Shown one piece after another: positions 34,702 through 45,650 of a stretch of DNA of 64,000 nucleotides. This stretch comes from Harmonia axyridis. Lineage: Eukaryota; Arthropoda; Insecta; Coleoptera; Coccinellidae. Location of the stretch: positions 1,550,001-1,614,000 of the forward strand of contig NC_059502.1 of NCBI RefSeq assembly GCF_914767665.1, given 5' to 3'. The notes under the pieces were generated by a model. That model worked only from the letters and a program-made list of their open reading frames with translations. It was not told the DNA's origin and did no database searches. Both the position numbers and the translations under genes were made by a program. The first letter of the stretch is position 1. Every line of letters starts with the position of its first letter.

Positions 34702-35786
34702 CACTGCGCAAAAAAATTAACGCACATTCTGAAAATCTCAATTTTAATGAAAGTTAACTCTACATTGACTTTATAACTTATTTTTTATGTTCTCTCGGGA
34801 AGGTTTTGAACGAAACAAGACACATTAAATGGAAGAAAAATTCAGGATTTCACCGAATCTTATGTGAAAGAAGAGAAATAAACAATTTTCAAAATACTGG
34901 AATGCTGATAAGTGATTTAATACTTGGTATTTCCACCCCTTGTATTAATTACAGCTCGGCAACTACGGTTCATACTCAAAATGAGTGATCTTAAAATGTT
35001 CTGATCTAATCCTTCCCAGATTTCTCTGAGTTGGATTCCTAAGTCATTAAGAGTAGCTGGATGATTTTCTGAACTTCTCAGCCTTCTATTGAGGTTGTCC
35101 CAAACCTGCTCAATCGGATTGAGATCTGGACTTCTTGCTGGCCATTCCATTCGAGAGACTTCAACCTCTTCAAGGTACTCCTGAACGATGCGCGCACGAT
35201 GGGGTCTGACATTATCGTCCATAAAAATGACATTTTCACCAATGTATGGGGAAAATGGCACTACATGCTCTTCAAGAATGTTTCTTATATACCTATCAGC
35301 ATTCATAACTACATTATCAACGACCACTAGGTCTCTGCGAGCAGTCAAAGATATTCCACCCCATACCATAATCGATTCTCCCCCGAAACCTGTAGTATTC
35401 AGGAAATTGCACTGAGCATATCTTTCATGTGGACGTCTGTATACAAGGGAACGTCGATCACAATGGTAGAGGCAGAATCTAGACTCATCTGTGAAGAGAA
35501 CTCTTTCCCAATCAGCCTCTTCCCAATGGATATGCTCTCTCGCAAAATCCGAACGCGCCCTTCGATGGGCTGGGGTAAGAGCTGGGCTCTCTGATTCCAG
35601 AATGGAGCCAATACATTCAAAATCTGATAATCTCATCTTTATTTATTCCTGCTGGGAAAAAACATCTGTATTGAAGAAAAACGTTGAAATGCATAATTCT
35701 GATAAAAATAATTATCATTGAGAACACCTTCAGTTGTAGAATAAATTTGAGATTTCCATAATGTGCGTTAATTCTTTTGCGCAGTG
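34702..35786 (-). mobile_element. Tc1-like element T2, DNA-binding domain deleted (1085 bp)
   Basis: TA-flanked, with both terminal repeats intact (CACTGCGCAAAAAAATTAAC). Compared with T1 (19273-20779), about 430 bp covering the start codon and both helix-turn-helix segments are gone. The junction is near 35590, where the 5' leader ATTCTGGAATCAG meets AGAGCCCAGCTC. Confidence 0.92.
34917..35636 (-). CDS. Catalytic-only Tc1-like transposase frame
   Basis: Uninterrupted 239-codon frame. The first 16 residues (MRLSDFECIGSILESE) come from what is 5' leader in T1. The rest is the normal transposase from SPALTPAHRR to RGGNTKY and its native stop. The DD34E residues are all present: D50 (FTDESRF), D141 (MDDNVRPH) and E176 (SPDLNPIEQ). 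There is no DNA-binding domain, so it should not recognise terminal repeats on its own. No frameshift or nonsense codon has accumulated, unlike T1. It could be a recent deletion product. Whether it is transcribed cannot be told. Confidence 0.8.
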   Translation of the reverse strand: MRLSDFECIGSILESESPALTPAHRRARSDFAREHIHWEEADWERVLFTDESRFCLYHCDRRSLVYRRPHERYAQCNFLNTTGFGGESIMVWGGISLTARRDLVVVDNVVMNADRYIRNILEEHVVPFSPYIGENVIFMDDNVRPHRARIVQEYLEEVEVSRMEWPARSPDLNPIEQVWDNLNRRLRSSENHPATLNDLGIQLREIWEGLDQNILRSLILSMNRSCRAVINTRGGNTKY

Positions 35787-37042
35787 TATGTTCCCTGGTT
35801 CAAAAGTAATGTAGTTTTTACTGCTATGTCTACTTTGGACACCCTGTAACTTGGGAATCATCGTTGACCAAAGTCTCCTGATCAGCTTTTCGTAATAAGG
35901 ACATACAAGTCAACGAAAAACAATAAACATTATGGAAAATTTTAGTTTCCACGTTAGCCTATACGAAATTTTCAGTTCAGCTGTTAGATTATTAGATCGG
36001 GTACGAAACGATATGCGACACATGCAAGTTTCATAAAACAATCTGTACTAAATACCCCCAGATGAGTTTAATTAACCCCATGGTCCACCCCTAAGTCCCC
36101 TTGTCCATTTATATTTACGTGGGATGTAATCTCGTTAGGTCAGACATAGACAAGGGCATTTAACTTGTATGTTCTGATTAAATCTGATAGCAGCCTTTGT
36201 CAAAGTTCGAAAAGCATCTAGGCAAGCCAGGTCTGAAGCTGTTAAACCAATATTTCCTCTGTTGGCTGCGAAGAACGTTGGAAAAGGGTGTAATATACGT
36301 TGATGCGTGAAATTTTTATCGTGGGACGTCGACCCAGGTAAAGCGGGCTTGAGGGATGGCTTACGATCATGAAAAATGGATTTTCGAGTTTTCCGACTGT
36401 ACGGAAATTGACATGATTGATGTGGGATCGATTTTTGCCATTCTGATCTTCTCTAATTGCGTTAGGAAGGGATTTTTTTTTCAGGTTGGAGGTTGATCGA
36501 ATATAATCATTCAAGCTTGTTTAAGCTATTGCTTACCTGAAAAATTGTTTCTTAACTTCCAATGCTTCGAATGAACATCATTTATTACTATCGAGAAATC
36601 CAGTGGTGTAAAAAATTGGGGAGAAAAGGGACCAGGATGCCCTTCTTGTTTGCCACTGGTGGCAACTGAAAATGTGACTTTTCTTCAGAATTAAAGCAAC
36701 TATTGAACATAAACATTCTTACAAATTCAATTGAAAAATTGTGGAAGTAATGAATGAAAATTATTTTTTTCTCCTATTGACAGCAAATATTGATTCTGCA
36801 AACATATATCAGCCAGCAAAGTATTACGTTTTCTGCCTAGGCAGCAAAATGATTATTCTCGATGGAAATAAAACATTCGATATTTTCAGACAATCGATAT
36901 TTTTTGCCATCTTCCTTATTTCTGGAGGAGTAAGTACTTCCAAGTCGCTAGCACTGTGCATAATAAAAATATATCCGATATTCTTCCAAAAATTTGTCAA
37001 ATATTTCATAATTTGTCAAACTATAAGCATCATGGACATATA
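35787..37042. other. Unassigned interval, no gene seen
   Basis: Contains a GGACACCCTGTAACTTGGG terminal-looking motif near 35838 and several motif-free frames (36242-36514 minus; 36741-37043 plus). Nothing recognised as a gene. Confidence 0.45.
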
Positions 37043-37973
37043 ACGGGTGTTTTTTTCGAGGTATATAACTTTAAGTTGGCATTACTGTTCAAGATGGTGA
37101 CCGATTTAACAGCTGTCAAGTGATTTATTCTCGGTTTAGTTTGGCAATTCATCATGAATAGACTCACGCCTGAACAACGCTTGCAAATACTGCAATTTTT
37201 TATTTCGAAAATAATGGTTCTGTGCGGAATATGTATCGCGCACTACGTCCATTTTATTTTGTTTAGCGATGAAGCGCACTTCTGGTTGAATGGCTACATC
37301 AACAAACAAAACTGCCGCATTTGGAGTGAAGCTAATCCTCAAGTGTATGTCGAAACACCGTTACATCCAGAAAAACTGAGTGTTTGGTGCGCTTTATGGG
37401 CTGGTGGAATCATTGGTCCGTACTTCTTCAAAAACGATGATGGCCAGAACGTTACAGTCAATGGTGATCGGTATAGAGCCATGATTACTAACTTTTTCAT
37501 TCCTGAATGATGTCCAGGAGCGGTGGTTCCAACAAGACGGCGCAACATGTCACACAGCTCGTGCCACAATCGATTTATTGAAAGATACGTTTGGTGACCG
37601 CCTAATTTCACGTTTAGGACCTGTGAATTAGCCTCCAAGATCTTGTGATTTAACACCGCTAGACTACTTTCTGTGGGGCTATGTAAAGTCATTGGTCTAT
37701 GCGGATAAGCCACAAACCCTTGACCATTTGGAAGACAACATTCGCCGTGTTATTGCCGATATACGGCCACAAATGTTGGAAAAAGTCATCGATAATAATT
37801 GGACGTCCAGATTGGAATACTTCCGAGCCAGCCGTGGCGGTCATATGCCAGAAATCATATTTAAAATGTTATGCCACAAGATTATCTTGCGGATAAATAA
37901 AATTCATGTCAATCGAATAATCCATCGTTGTTTTATTGCAATTTAAAGTTCTATAGCTCTAAAAAAACACCCT
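37043..37973 (+). mobile_element. DD41D element, copy E
   Basis: 931 bp, TA-flanked, both terminal repeats present. Starts MNRLTPEQRLQIL at 37154. The shared junction GTCCATTTTATTTTGTTTAG is at 37247-37266. It has a small deletion at FIPE (about 37506) that shifts the frame, and TAG for Trp in the NWPP segment near 37629. The third-Asp region LTPLDYFLWGYV and the C-terminus are recognisable. Confidence 0.9.
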
Positions 37974-37975
37974 TA

Positions 37976-38036
37976 AGATTGACTGCCTTGGTTGAAATTA
38001 AAGCCGAGCGTAGCGAGCAGCCGCGGCAGCCAATCT
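37976..38036. repeat. GC-rich 61-bp hairpin-ended element
   Basis: Ends AGATTGACTGCC and GGCAGCCAATCT are complementary at 11 of 12 positions. The interior is GCCGAGCGTAGCGAGCAGCC, unlike the AT-rich surroundings. It begins directly after copy E's TA. The GAGC-AGCGAG motif recalls the boundary hairpin at 5412-5452. Confidence 0.6.
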
Positions 38037-39127
38037 ACTACTTTGCTGCCTAGTAAAACAAATAACTATAAATTTTTTCATATTCAACACCCTGTATCTC
38101 TGCAAGGAATGATATTTAAGAAAAGAAATGTTAGGAAAGTCTTATTTTAGGCGAATCTTCTGTTTCAATTCGGTACCATAGTTTCGGGACACCTGTAGGT
38201 ATAGTTGGAAGTCACACTTTCAATCAAATTTAAAATTATAATGATTGTTAATATCGTTGAGAAAAAATTAGAACCTAATGTCACCTTCTGTAGGTTTTCT
38301 CCAAAAAAATAAACAATTTGAATCGCCCAATCAAATTGGTTCATTAAGTGAGAGATTTCTTATCAACAAAATATTGGAGCTTTCGCCATTTTGTAACCCA
38401 GATAAAATCAGACATGGTCATCACATCTTTCTTCAAGAGAACCCCTCCGTGGAAATGGTTTTTCCCTCTGAAGAAAATAGATCTTTAGGGAGGGAAGCAG
38501 GTAATAATGACCAATTTAATGAATTGTTCGATCTAATCTAAAGAGGAAAACTTTTTTCTCCACGTAATCCAAATCTAACTTTCCACCGTATGGAGGGACA
38601 TTTCGATTGGCTGTAAAGAGGGATTTAGGCCGTTTCTGCCGATAAATTTTTATGGTGGCATTATCAGTTAGATAACTGATTCTTTTTATGGAGGAGGTCT
38701 GTAGGTATAAGACTTTGAAAAATGTTCCACGGATAGTTCTATTCATTAGGGATGTTTTTTTCATATTTAAATTAAAAATGTCTCGTTTTTTGCATTTTAG
38801 CAAAAAAAAGGAGGAGAAGCCTTCAAGGTTCTATGCATGTTTGTGACAAAAACCTAACCTAACCTAACCTCTTTGAACAATACAATAAACAAAGAATAAA
38901 GGTTTAATCTTTTATAGACAGATAGATTTATTAGAATTATATCGGAAATACGTCAATTGTACATAAAAAGTGCTCAAATATTGGGTACCTTTTCAAAAAC
39001 AATAACTGTTTGAAATGGAACAATTTGATGGAATTTCTACACAGTGAAAGATACACAAAAATGTGTGAATTTTTTACGCAAAATTAGTGATGTTTCTATT
39101 CTAACATGAATTTGTATAAATTAGGTA
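38037..39127. other. Unassigned interval, no gene seen
   Basis: CAACACCCTGTATCTCTGC near 38088 is one of the dispersed CACCCTGTA ends. Frames at 38278-38541 (plus) and 38803-38516 (minus) lack motifs. A short telomere-type tract lies at 38851-38870. Confidence 0.45.
38851..38870. repeat. Short interstitial telomere-type tract
   Basis: Four perfect AACCT units, the complement of the insect telomere repeat TTAGG. It is too short to tell a healed break from chance. Confidence 0.6.
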
Positions 39128-39331
39128 GACGTAGTGCGCGATACGTATTCCGCACAGAACCATTATTTTCGAAATAAAATTGCACTATTGGCAAGCGTTG
39201 TTCAGGCGTGAGTCTATTCATGATGAATTGCCAAACCAAACTGAGAGTAAATCACTTGACAGCTGTTAAATCGGTCGCCATCTTGAACACTAATGCAACT
39301 CAAAGTTATATACCTCGAAAAAAACACCCGT
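39128..39331 (-). mobile_element. DD41D element, copy F, 5' end only
   Basis: The 5' terminal repeat ends at 39331 beside TA. Minus-strand coding MNRLTPEQRLPIVQFYF.. continues through NTYRA and stops at the codons for RALR (39128), next to unrelated DNA. It is truncated just before the shared junction seen in other copies. Confidence 0.85.
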
Positions 39332-39332
39332 T

Positions 39333-39428
39333 ACATCACAATACAACGTAATCTAACCATATTGGGGGCATGTAAAAATTGCGTAAACTCCCTCTATCTA
39401 TATTTATTACTCTGTGATTTCCATCAAG
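39333..39428 (-). repeat. Dispersed repeat R, second copy
   Basis: Reverse complement of 16145-16250 (TTAGATTACGTTGT, CATGCCCCCAATATGG, CTCCCTCTATCTATATTTAT). Copy F of the DD41D family appears to have inserted at its edge. Confidence 0.75.
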
Positions 39429-39833
39429 TAAAGACCGAGTCAATTCAAAAAATACACTTCGTTGACGTTTGGGATATTGTGTAATTAGTCTAATTCATAG
39501 TTTCAGGAAAAATTGTAAATATTCGCATCAGTGTGAAGCATATTGTTTGGATCATGCAAAACGCTGACCTCGACAAATATCCTCGACAACCCTTATCACG
39601 ATAAAAGCGGCAATAAGGGCAGGTTGCAGTTTTTTCGACTCTGGCTGACCTACTTTCCCGTGAAGATCGGCCTAAGCACGTTCTTCTATCACATTCGCCG
39701 TGCTACTCGACGCCTCGTGTGATTGCGGCTTAATTGTTAGCGCCACGAAAGCGGCAAAGTGTTTCCCGTCACGTGAATTTCATATCAAATGAATACAAAC
39801 TCGATTATCTCTTTTCACATGCGATCGTTCTGT
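39429..39833. other. Unassigned interval, no gene seen
   Basis: About 400 bp without a motif-bearing frame or recognised repeat. Confidence 0.5.
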
Positions 39834-39841
39834 ATCTCGCA

Positions 39842-40040
39842 CAGGGCCAGCGTTAGGGGTGAAACAGTGAAGCGATTTTTTCAGGCGCATCTTTTTGATG
39901 GGCGGCAATTTAGACCAGTTTGTGGCCGCCCTTTTATATTTCTGAAAAAATATGGTCTTGATATAATGTTGATACTTTTTCAACAGGGGCGCTAAAAAAA
40001 TTCTTTGCTTCGGGCGCCAAAATTGCTCGCGCCGGCCCTG
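39842..40040. mobile_element. Non-autonomous hAT element (MITE, 199 bp)
   Basis: Ends CAGGGCCAGCG and the complement of CAGGGCCGGCG. A perfect 8-bp direct repeat, ATCTCGCA, lies immediately outside (39834-39841 and 40041-40048), the target-site duplication size of hAT elements. No coding capacity. Its CAGGGCC tips match those of the complete hAT at 47115, but the interiors differ. Confidence 0.9.
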
Positions 40041-40218
40041 ATCTCGCACAATGGGAGGCAGCCAGATCAGACATGATGAAGTTTCCACCGTATCTGGCAA
40101 GTAAGAGGGCCACTGGGATTTGATAGGTGTAATCGGAACCGCAAGAGTTGATTTGGTGGTTAGAATCGTCTGTTTTTCATGATGCTGTATTAGGTTCGAA
40201 CTCAGAGTAATAAATATA

Positions 40219-41165
40219 ACAGGCCAATTGAAAAGTCCCGGGTCTACCATAGTAAAACACATTCTTTTGGCAAAATTCGATTTTATTATTCAATATAGTT
40301 GCCTTCGACGGCGATATAGCGATTACAACGATCTTTAACTTTTCGATACCATTTTTGTAGTACGATTTGTCTTTCGCTTCAAAATAGGCCTCAGTTTCGG
40401 CGAGAACTTCTTCATTGACGCTTAATTTCTTTCCAGCGTGCATTCTTTTGAGGTCCGAGAACAGGAAAAAGTCGCTGGGGGACAAATCTGGCGAATACGG
40501 TGAATGCAGAAGCAGAAGCAATTCGAAGCCTAATTCGAGCAAGTTTGCCATTGTTTTCATTGGTTTGTGACACGGCGCATTGTCTTGATGAAACAGCACC
40601 TTGTTTTTCTTCTAATAGGGTCGTTTTTAACGTTTTCATCCTTTAAACGATCCAATAACGCTATATAATAATCTCTGTTGATGGTCTGGCACTTTTGGAG
40701 GTAATCAATGAATATTATATCTACCTTGCGGATCCCAGAATACTAATGTCATAACCTTGCCAGCTGACTGTTGTGATTTTCCTCGTTTTGAATTCGGTTC
40801 ATTTTGTGCAGTCGACTCAGCTGACTGTTGATTGGACTCTGGAGTGAAATTATGGTGGCATGTTTCATCCAATGTCACATATCGACGCAAAAATTCAGGT
40901 TTATTGCACTTAAACAGCTTCAAACACTGCTTAGAATCATTAACACGTTGTTGCTTTTGATCAATTGTGAGCTCGCGCGGCACCCATTTCGCACACAGCT
41001 TTCTCATATAGGTACAAATTTTCGTGAATGATATGATGTACACATTCAGATGATAACTTCACAATGTCTGCTATCTCGATCAACTTCCCTGGTCATTCAA
41101 CATTATTTTGTGAACTTTTTTGATTTTTTCGGAGGTGGCAGTTTTTTTGGGCGTCCACTGCTTTC
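40219..41165 (-). mobile_element. Himar1-like mariner, 5'-truncated and frameshifted
   Basis: The 3' terminal repeat ACAGGCCAATTGAAAAGTCC sits beside TA at 40217. Minus-strand coding is recognisable as MRKLCAKWVPRELTIDQKQQ, LDETCHH and FHQDNAPCHKP. It then reads SPYSPDLSPSDFFLF, with two extra codons (LL) from a 6-bp AGAAGC duplication near 40510. Several frameshifts are present. At 41165 it is cut off by repeat X inside the GRPK region, so the helix-turn-helix end is lost. Confidence 0.88.
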
Positions 41166-41167
41166 TA

Positions 41168-41595
41168 CGTCATTTTCAGTAAGTAAATTTTGTCCCCAAC
41201 ATGAACAATCAAATTTTACATGAAGCACGCAGAAATGAAAACGATATTTCATACAATTCGCGAGTTATTGCACAAAGAACACATTTCTTAGGTCCCATCG
41301 TGAATCAACGTTTCATATTAACTCAAAATATATTGAAATAAATACCTAAATATATGAAAAATTCAGAAAACAAACTTCGAGCGCGCCAAACGAGGCGAAA
41401 CAACCGATGACACTAGGAGAGCAAAAGTTGCCAAACCTTGGAATTCAGCAGGTAGATACAGAAAATAATAAATATTCTGCTTATAATAAATTCGACAATT
41501 AGGAAAAATATCGGATTCCGAATATTCAAATTTGCATATTTAATCGGCAATCACTCGAATAAATATATTTCATCCAATAGAATATAGATACAAAA
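41168..41595 (+). repeat. Repeat X, intact copy (about 430 bp)
   Basis: Begins CATTTTCAGTAAGTAAATTT and ends near AATATAGATACA. The left half matches 17764-18002 directly and the right half matches 16472-16270 inverted. No coding region or clear terminal repeats are seen, so the class is unknown. Confidence 0.8.
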
Positions 41596-42424
41596 GAAAT
41601 GTCAAAATAACATCTTTATATCAAAAGTTATTCGCTCCATGTGCTGATGAAATTTTCTGTCAACGTATAGTATATCAAAAGAAGAATTACACAAATTAAA
41701 GTGTTTTGCTACTTTCTAATGAATATAATTCAATTTTTTCGATCTTTTTCCGATTCTATAGATAAATAATAAATACTCCACCATTTTTGCTGAAGAATTA
41801 CCACTTCACTTCACTCATCGTATTCCTTAACCTAATCAGTGAACTTTATTCAAGCAAGAGCTTCTGACTCAGCGTCCTTGCTACTCTGGAATTCCCCTCC
41901 CCAAAGAGCGAAATAATAAAGCGAAAGTGCTTCAAACCAGCATGTTTCGCCCATAGAACTTTCAATCGAAACGGACAAATTCATTCCATTCTTCATATAC
42001 ACGCCGGAGACTGAAGGCTGGACGATAAAAAAACGACATAACGAAATGGAACAGTTCCATTGAGAAAGGACTATGTGGTCAGCAAACCGGAAGAGCGTCT
42101 GTTAGATATGAGAATTGGAACTCACCCCCGATCGTTCAGGCCGTCTGTGATTGATCACTGTTTAGATAGCTGGAAGATTGCATGGCGTATAAGGAATTCT
42201 AGACGATAATTGGAATGTTCTCTTATAGAAAGGAGAAATAAAGAAATTGTGCTTTCGGTTTTCTTCCTTTCAGTAGACCCTCGAGATAAGGGTAGTTAGG
42301 ATGAAGTGGCGGACATTTCGCCACCACCAAAGTGGTGGAATATATCGATGAGAATGGTCCTTTCAAGGAGTGAAAGATCCTTTACATCGATGTCGATCAA
42401 TCTTTTGTTCGGTTGGTCGAAGTA
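41596..42424. other. Unassigned interval, no gene seen
   Basis: No motif-bearing frame. The GC content rises somewhat over 41870-42360. No repeat partner noticed. Confidence 0.5.
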
Positions 42425-43123
42425 CACTGCGCAAAAAAATTAACGCACATTACGGAAATCTCAAATTCATTCTACAACTGAAGGTGTTCTCAATGATAAT
42501 TATTTTTATCAGAATTCATGCATATGTTATCCACTTTCAACGTTTTCTTCAATACAGATGTTTTTTCCCAGCAGGAATAAAAAAAGATGAGATTATCAGA
42601 TTTTGAATGTATTGGCTCCATTCTGAAATCAGTTGTTCTCGATCAATTCTAGTGATCAATAGTTTTTCTTTCGTTTGATTTTCTACACTCGATCGTTATG
42701 CAACGCGAAACACGCAATTTGACCCAAGAGGAATGTGCCCAAGCGGTAGTTTTGCGAGAAGAAGGGTGGACATACACAAGAATTGCAGAAAGGTTTGGAG
42801 TTTCCCATAGATTAGATCAGAACATTTCAAGATCACTCATTTTGCGTATGAACCGTCGTTGCCGAGCTATAATTAACGCAAGGGGTGGACATACCAAGTA
42901 CTAAATCACTTATCAGCATCCCAGTATTTTGAAAATTGTTTATTTCTCTTCTTTCACATAAGATTCGGTGAAATCCTAAATTTTTCTTCCATTTAATGCG
43001 TCTTGTTTCGTTCAAAACCTTCCCGAGAGAACATAAAAATGAGTTATAAAGATAAATTAATGTAGAGTCAACTTTTATTAAAATTGAGATTTTCAGAATG
43101 TGCGTTAATTTTTTTGCGCAGTG
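42425..43123 (+). mobile_element. Tc1-like element T3, catalytic domain deleted (699 bp)
   Basis: TA-flanked, with both terminal repeats. A deletion of about 830 bp joins FGVSH near the start of the transposase to the LDQNISRSL segment near its end, in frame. The resulting 68-codon frame (42698-42904) begins MQRETRNLTQEECAQAVVLR and ends RGGHTKY. The deletion removes the recognition helix of the first helix-turn-helix and all DDE residues. MITE-like derivative. Confidence 0.92.
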
Positions 43124-44325
43124 TATTTTTGTGTGTCATTTTATCAATTTTTTTCGAATGCTTCACCAAGAGTAAAAATTGTTCCTATTCAATCATAAAA
43201 TGGTGGAACAATGGTATGTATCTGAATCTATCATTAGTGACGATCTTTTGAATATAATAAAAAAAAAGAAGAATAATTAATTTATGAAATGATGGACTAA
43301 TCGCCCAACTGATATAAATTTCGTGATCTACGTAATCGAATCAATCTAAAAAATGATACAATATTCCCATGAAGGATCTTTCAATTTTATTCAATTATGG
43401 AAAATTTTTCGAGAAAAAAAGTTCGAAATTAGGCACTTTTGACACCATCTTGTGATTTTTCGTATATCTCACAGTTTTGAGAAAATTTGAACTAGAAATT
43501 TGGGAAAAAAACAGTATAAATCGATGTTCCATCCAAGAATCGATATATCTCCTAAAATATTTGGCATAGACTCCCTCGAACAAAAATGTTTTTCAAATAT
43601 CAAGTGCTCATCTAAAACATAGTTAAGTTTCAGGTGCTTAGCTTACGTCCAGTTGAAGTGATCGTTTTTTTTTATGATAATTTTAGATTATTACCTATAA
43701 ATCTCTATGAATGGTGACAGATACAAAGAATGAAAAATTTGAAATATTAGGAACAGAAATATTATTTATAGTGAATTATTTACCCTTCGAAGGGACTGAG
43801 ATCACTCTGGTCTATGATCTTATCTATCGTCTGTGGAGTTTATTCATCTCTATCTCTAATCTCTTCGATGTATTCAACGTTGGTATGCATGAAAACGCGG
43901 GGAATCCCAACGAATTTCATTGGTATTCCGTCCGATTGAAACTACTCGTATATTAGAACGTCTCCAAAGATTTATATATCTTTCGCACAAAAGGGACAAC
44001 TATAATCTGACGCTTCATCTAAAACGAACTGGCGGAAGCAACATAGAAATCTTCCATCAAAGACGGGGATTTTCAGCGAAAATAATCTGGGAATTGAAAA
44101 TGTGTAAAGCTGCTTACCAGTTTCCTCTTTCTATTTCTATTTTAAAAATAATGGAATAAGAGAGGAATGAACTCTCTGGAAAACTAGTGTCAAGTTCTTA
44201 GGAAGATTTATGTTTGAATTAAACCAGAACTCGAATTCCCATTCAAATCATCTTAAAATCGAGCTCACCTCGTTTTTCAATAATGAAAATCATCGAAGCA
44301 CAAAAATACCAATTCAAACAGCAAA
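43124..44325. other. Unassigned interval, no gene seen
   Basis: Frames at 43711-43956 and 43920-44159 (plus) have no known motif. AT-rich elsewhere. Confidence 0.45.
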
Positions 44326-44630
44326 GTTCGTTGCAAAAAAAACGCCTAGGTCCATGACGAATCATTATTTATGGTAATTTAAAATGTTAAGCCGTTTTTG
44401 TGCGACGAATTTCCGTCTGAATCTAATTCAATCATTGTCTTGAAGAGTTCGTCGTAATAAAACGCCTTATTTAATATTCTATGATTCGACATTAATGTCT
44501 AAGGCGTTTTTTCGCGATGTCTTTTCCTTTTGAATATGACAATTTTCAGCTTTGTAATGTGCATCGCGAAAATAACGAATCATAGAGTATGAACTTTAAG
44601 GCGTTTTTTCCAACGAACTTTTCGTCTGGA
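44326..44630. mobile_element. Unclassified MITE-like element with AAGGCGTTTTTT motifs
   Basis: CAAAGTTCGTTGCAAAAAAA with CGCCTAG at the left is complemented by AAGGCGTTTTTTCCAACGAACTTT at the right (25-bp ends). Two inner copies in opposite orientation, AATAAAACGCCTTATT near 44458 and TAAGGCGTTTTTTCGCG near 44501, form a nested palindrome. No target-site duplication was identified. Confidence 0.6.
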
Positions 44631-45650
44631 CATTTTGAAGTCTTGTAATGGAAATTAAAAAATGTCGATTGTATTCTTTAAAAGGTAAATCAGGATTGAA
44701 AATGATTTTATATTTGCATGCTCAGTCATTACTGGCTATTTCGATAGCAAAGACTTATGAGTGAAGACGTCATTTTGGCATGTAACATCAAAATTGGTGA
44801 ACATGAATGTCCGTAACAATATTTCAAAATCAAATGGCAGTTTGACACTGAGCGAGTAAAAACTTCCGAGTACTTTCCTGCACTTTTTTTGCCAATTCCA
44901 CGTTCAGATGAGTTTACCTCAGAAACAGAGGAAAGGCTGGATAGATAGGGAATTTTTGTGTTTATTAAAACCATTCACCTCCCCGCAAAACTGTTGCATA
45001 TTTACTGGCCCAGTCTCGACCAATCTCAGGCTAGCCAACCTGATATTCAGTTCGCGTTCCTTGAAACTTTAAAGTCGAATTTCATGAATTCTCTATTATA
45101 TACCGACATAAAACTGCATGAAACTTGGAGTTTTCTCCTCAATTTCCTCGGCGATCCATGAAATTCGCGTTACATCGGTTGCCGAGCTCAGGGTGGGTTT
45201 ATGCAAATGAAACTCACTTTGATTCTTTCGACTCGTTGAGCGAAAAATACATCACCGTTCAAGAGATGATAGGAGCTTATGGGGAGATTTTTTATACAGG
45301 AGGGGAAATAGCCTCTTCTTTTGTCTACTTCATCTCTGAAATTAAGGCGAGATGTCAGATGTCATCTATCTTTCAAGGAGAGACAGATTTTTATATTCTA
45401 TTCATTTTATCGTATTCATTAACATAATGAGATTAATTCTGAAATAAGAGAACTAAGAATAAAAGAAACTAAAAGAAACAAATGATATTTTTGAAAAATC
45501 GGTAAAAAACTGCATTAAAAAATATAGGGGTCCCATTCAACCAACACCAGCTCTCCTTACATCTCTGAAACGGTAATTAATTTCTATGGTCTGATATGGG
45601 GATCGTATAAAACCTTAAATCGCTGAAAAATACGTCACAGAATATATGTA
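44631..45650. other. Unassigned interval, no gene seen
   Basis: Frames of 67-100 codons at 44729-45427 on both strands show no recognisable motif. No splice structure could be supported. Confidence 0.45.

Noticed and set aside
34702..43123. T2 and T3 as a two-part transposase system acting together
   Set aside because: T3 has lost the recognition helix and T2 has no DNA-binding part, so the two products together would still lack site recognition. Simple deletion derivatives explain both.
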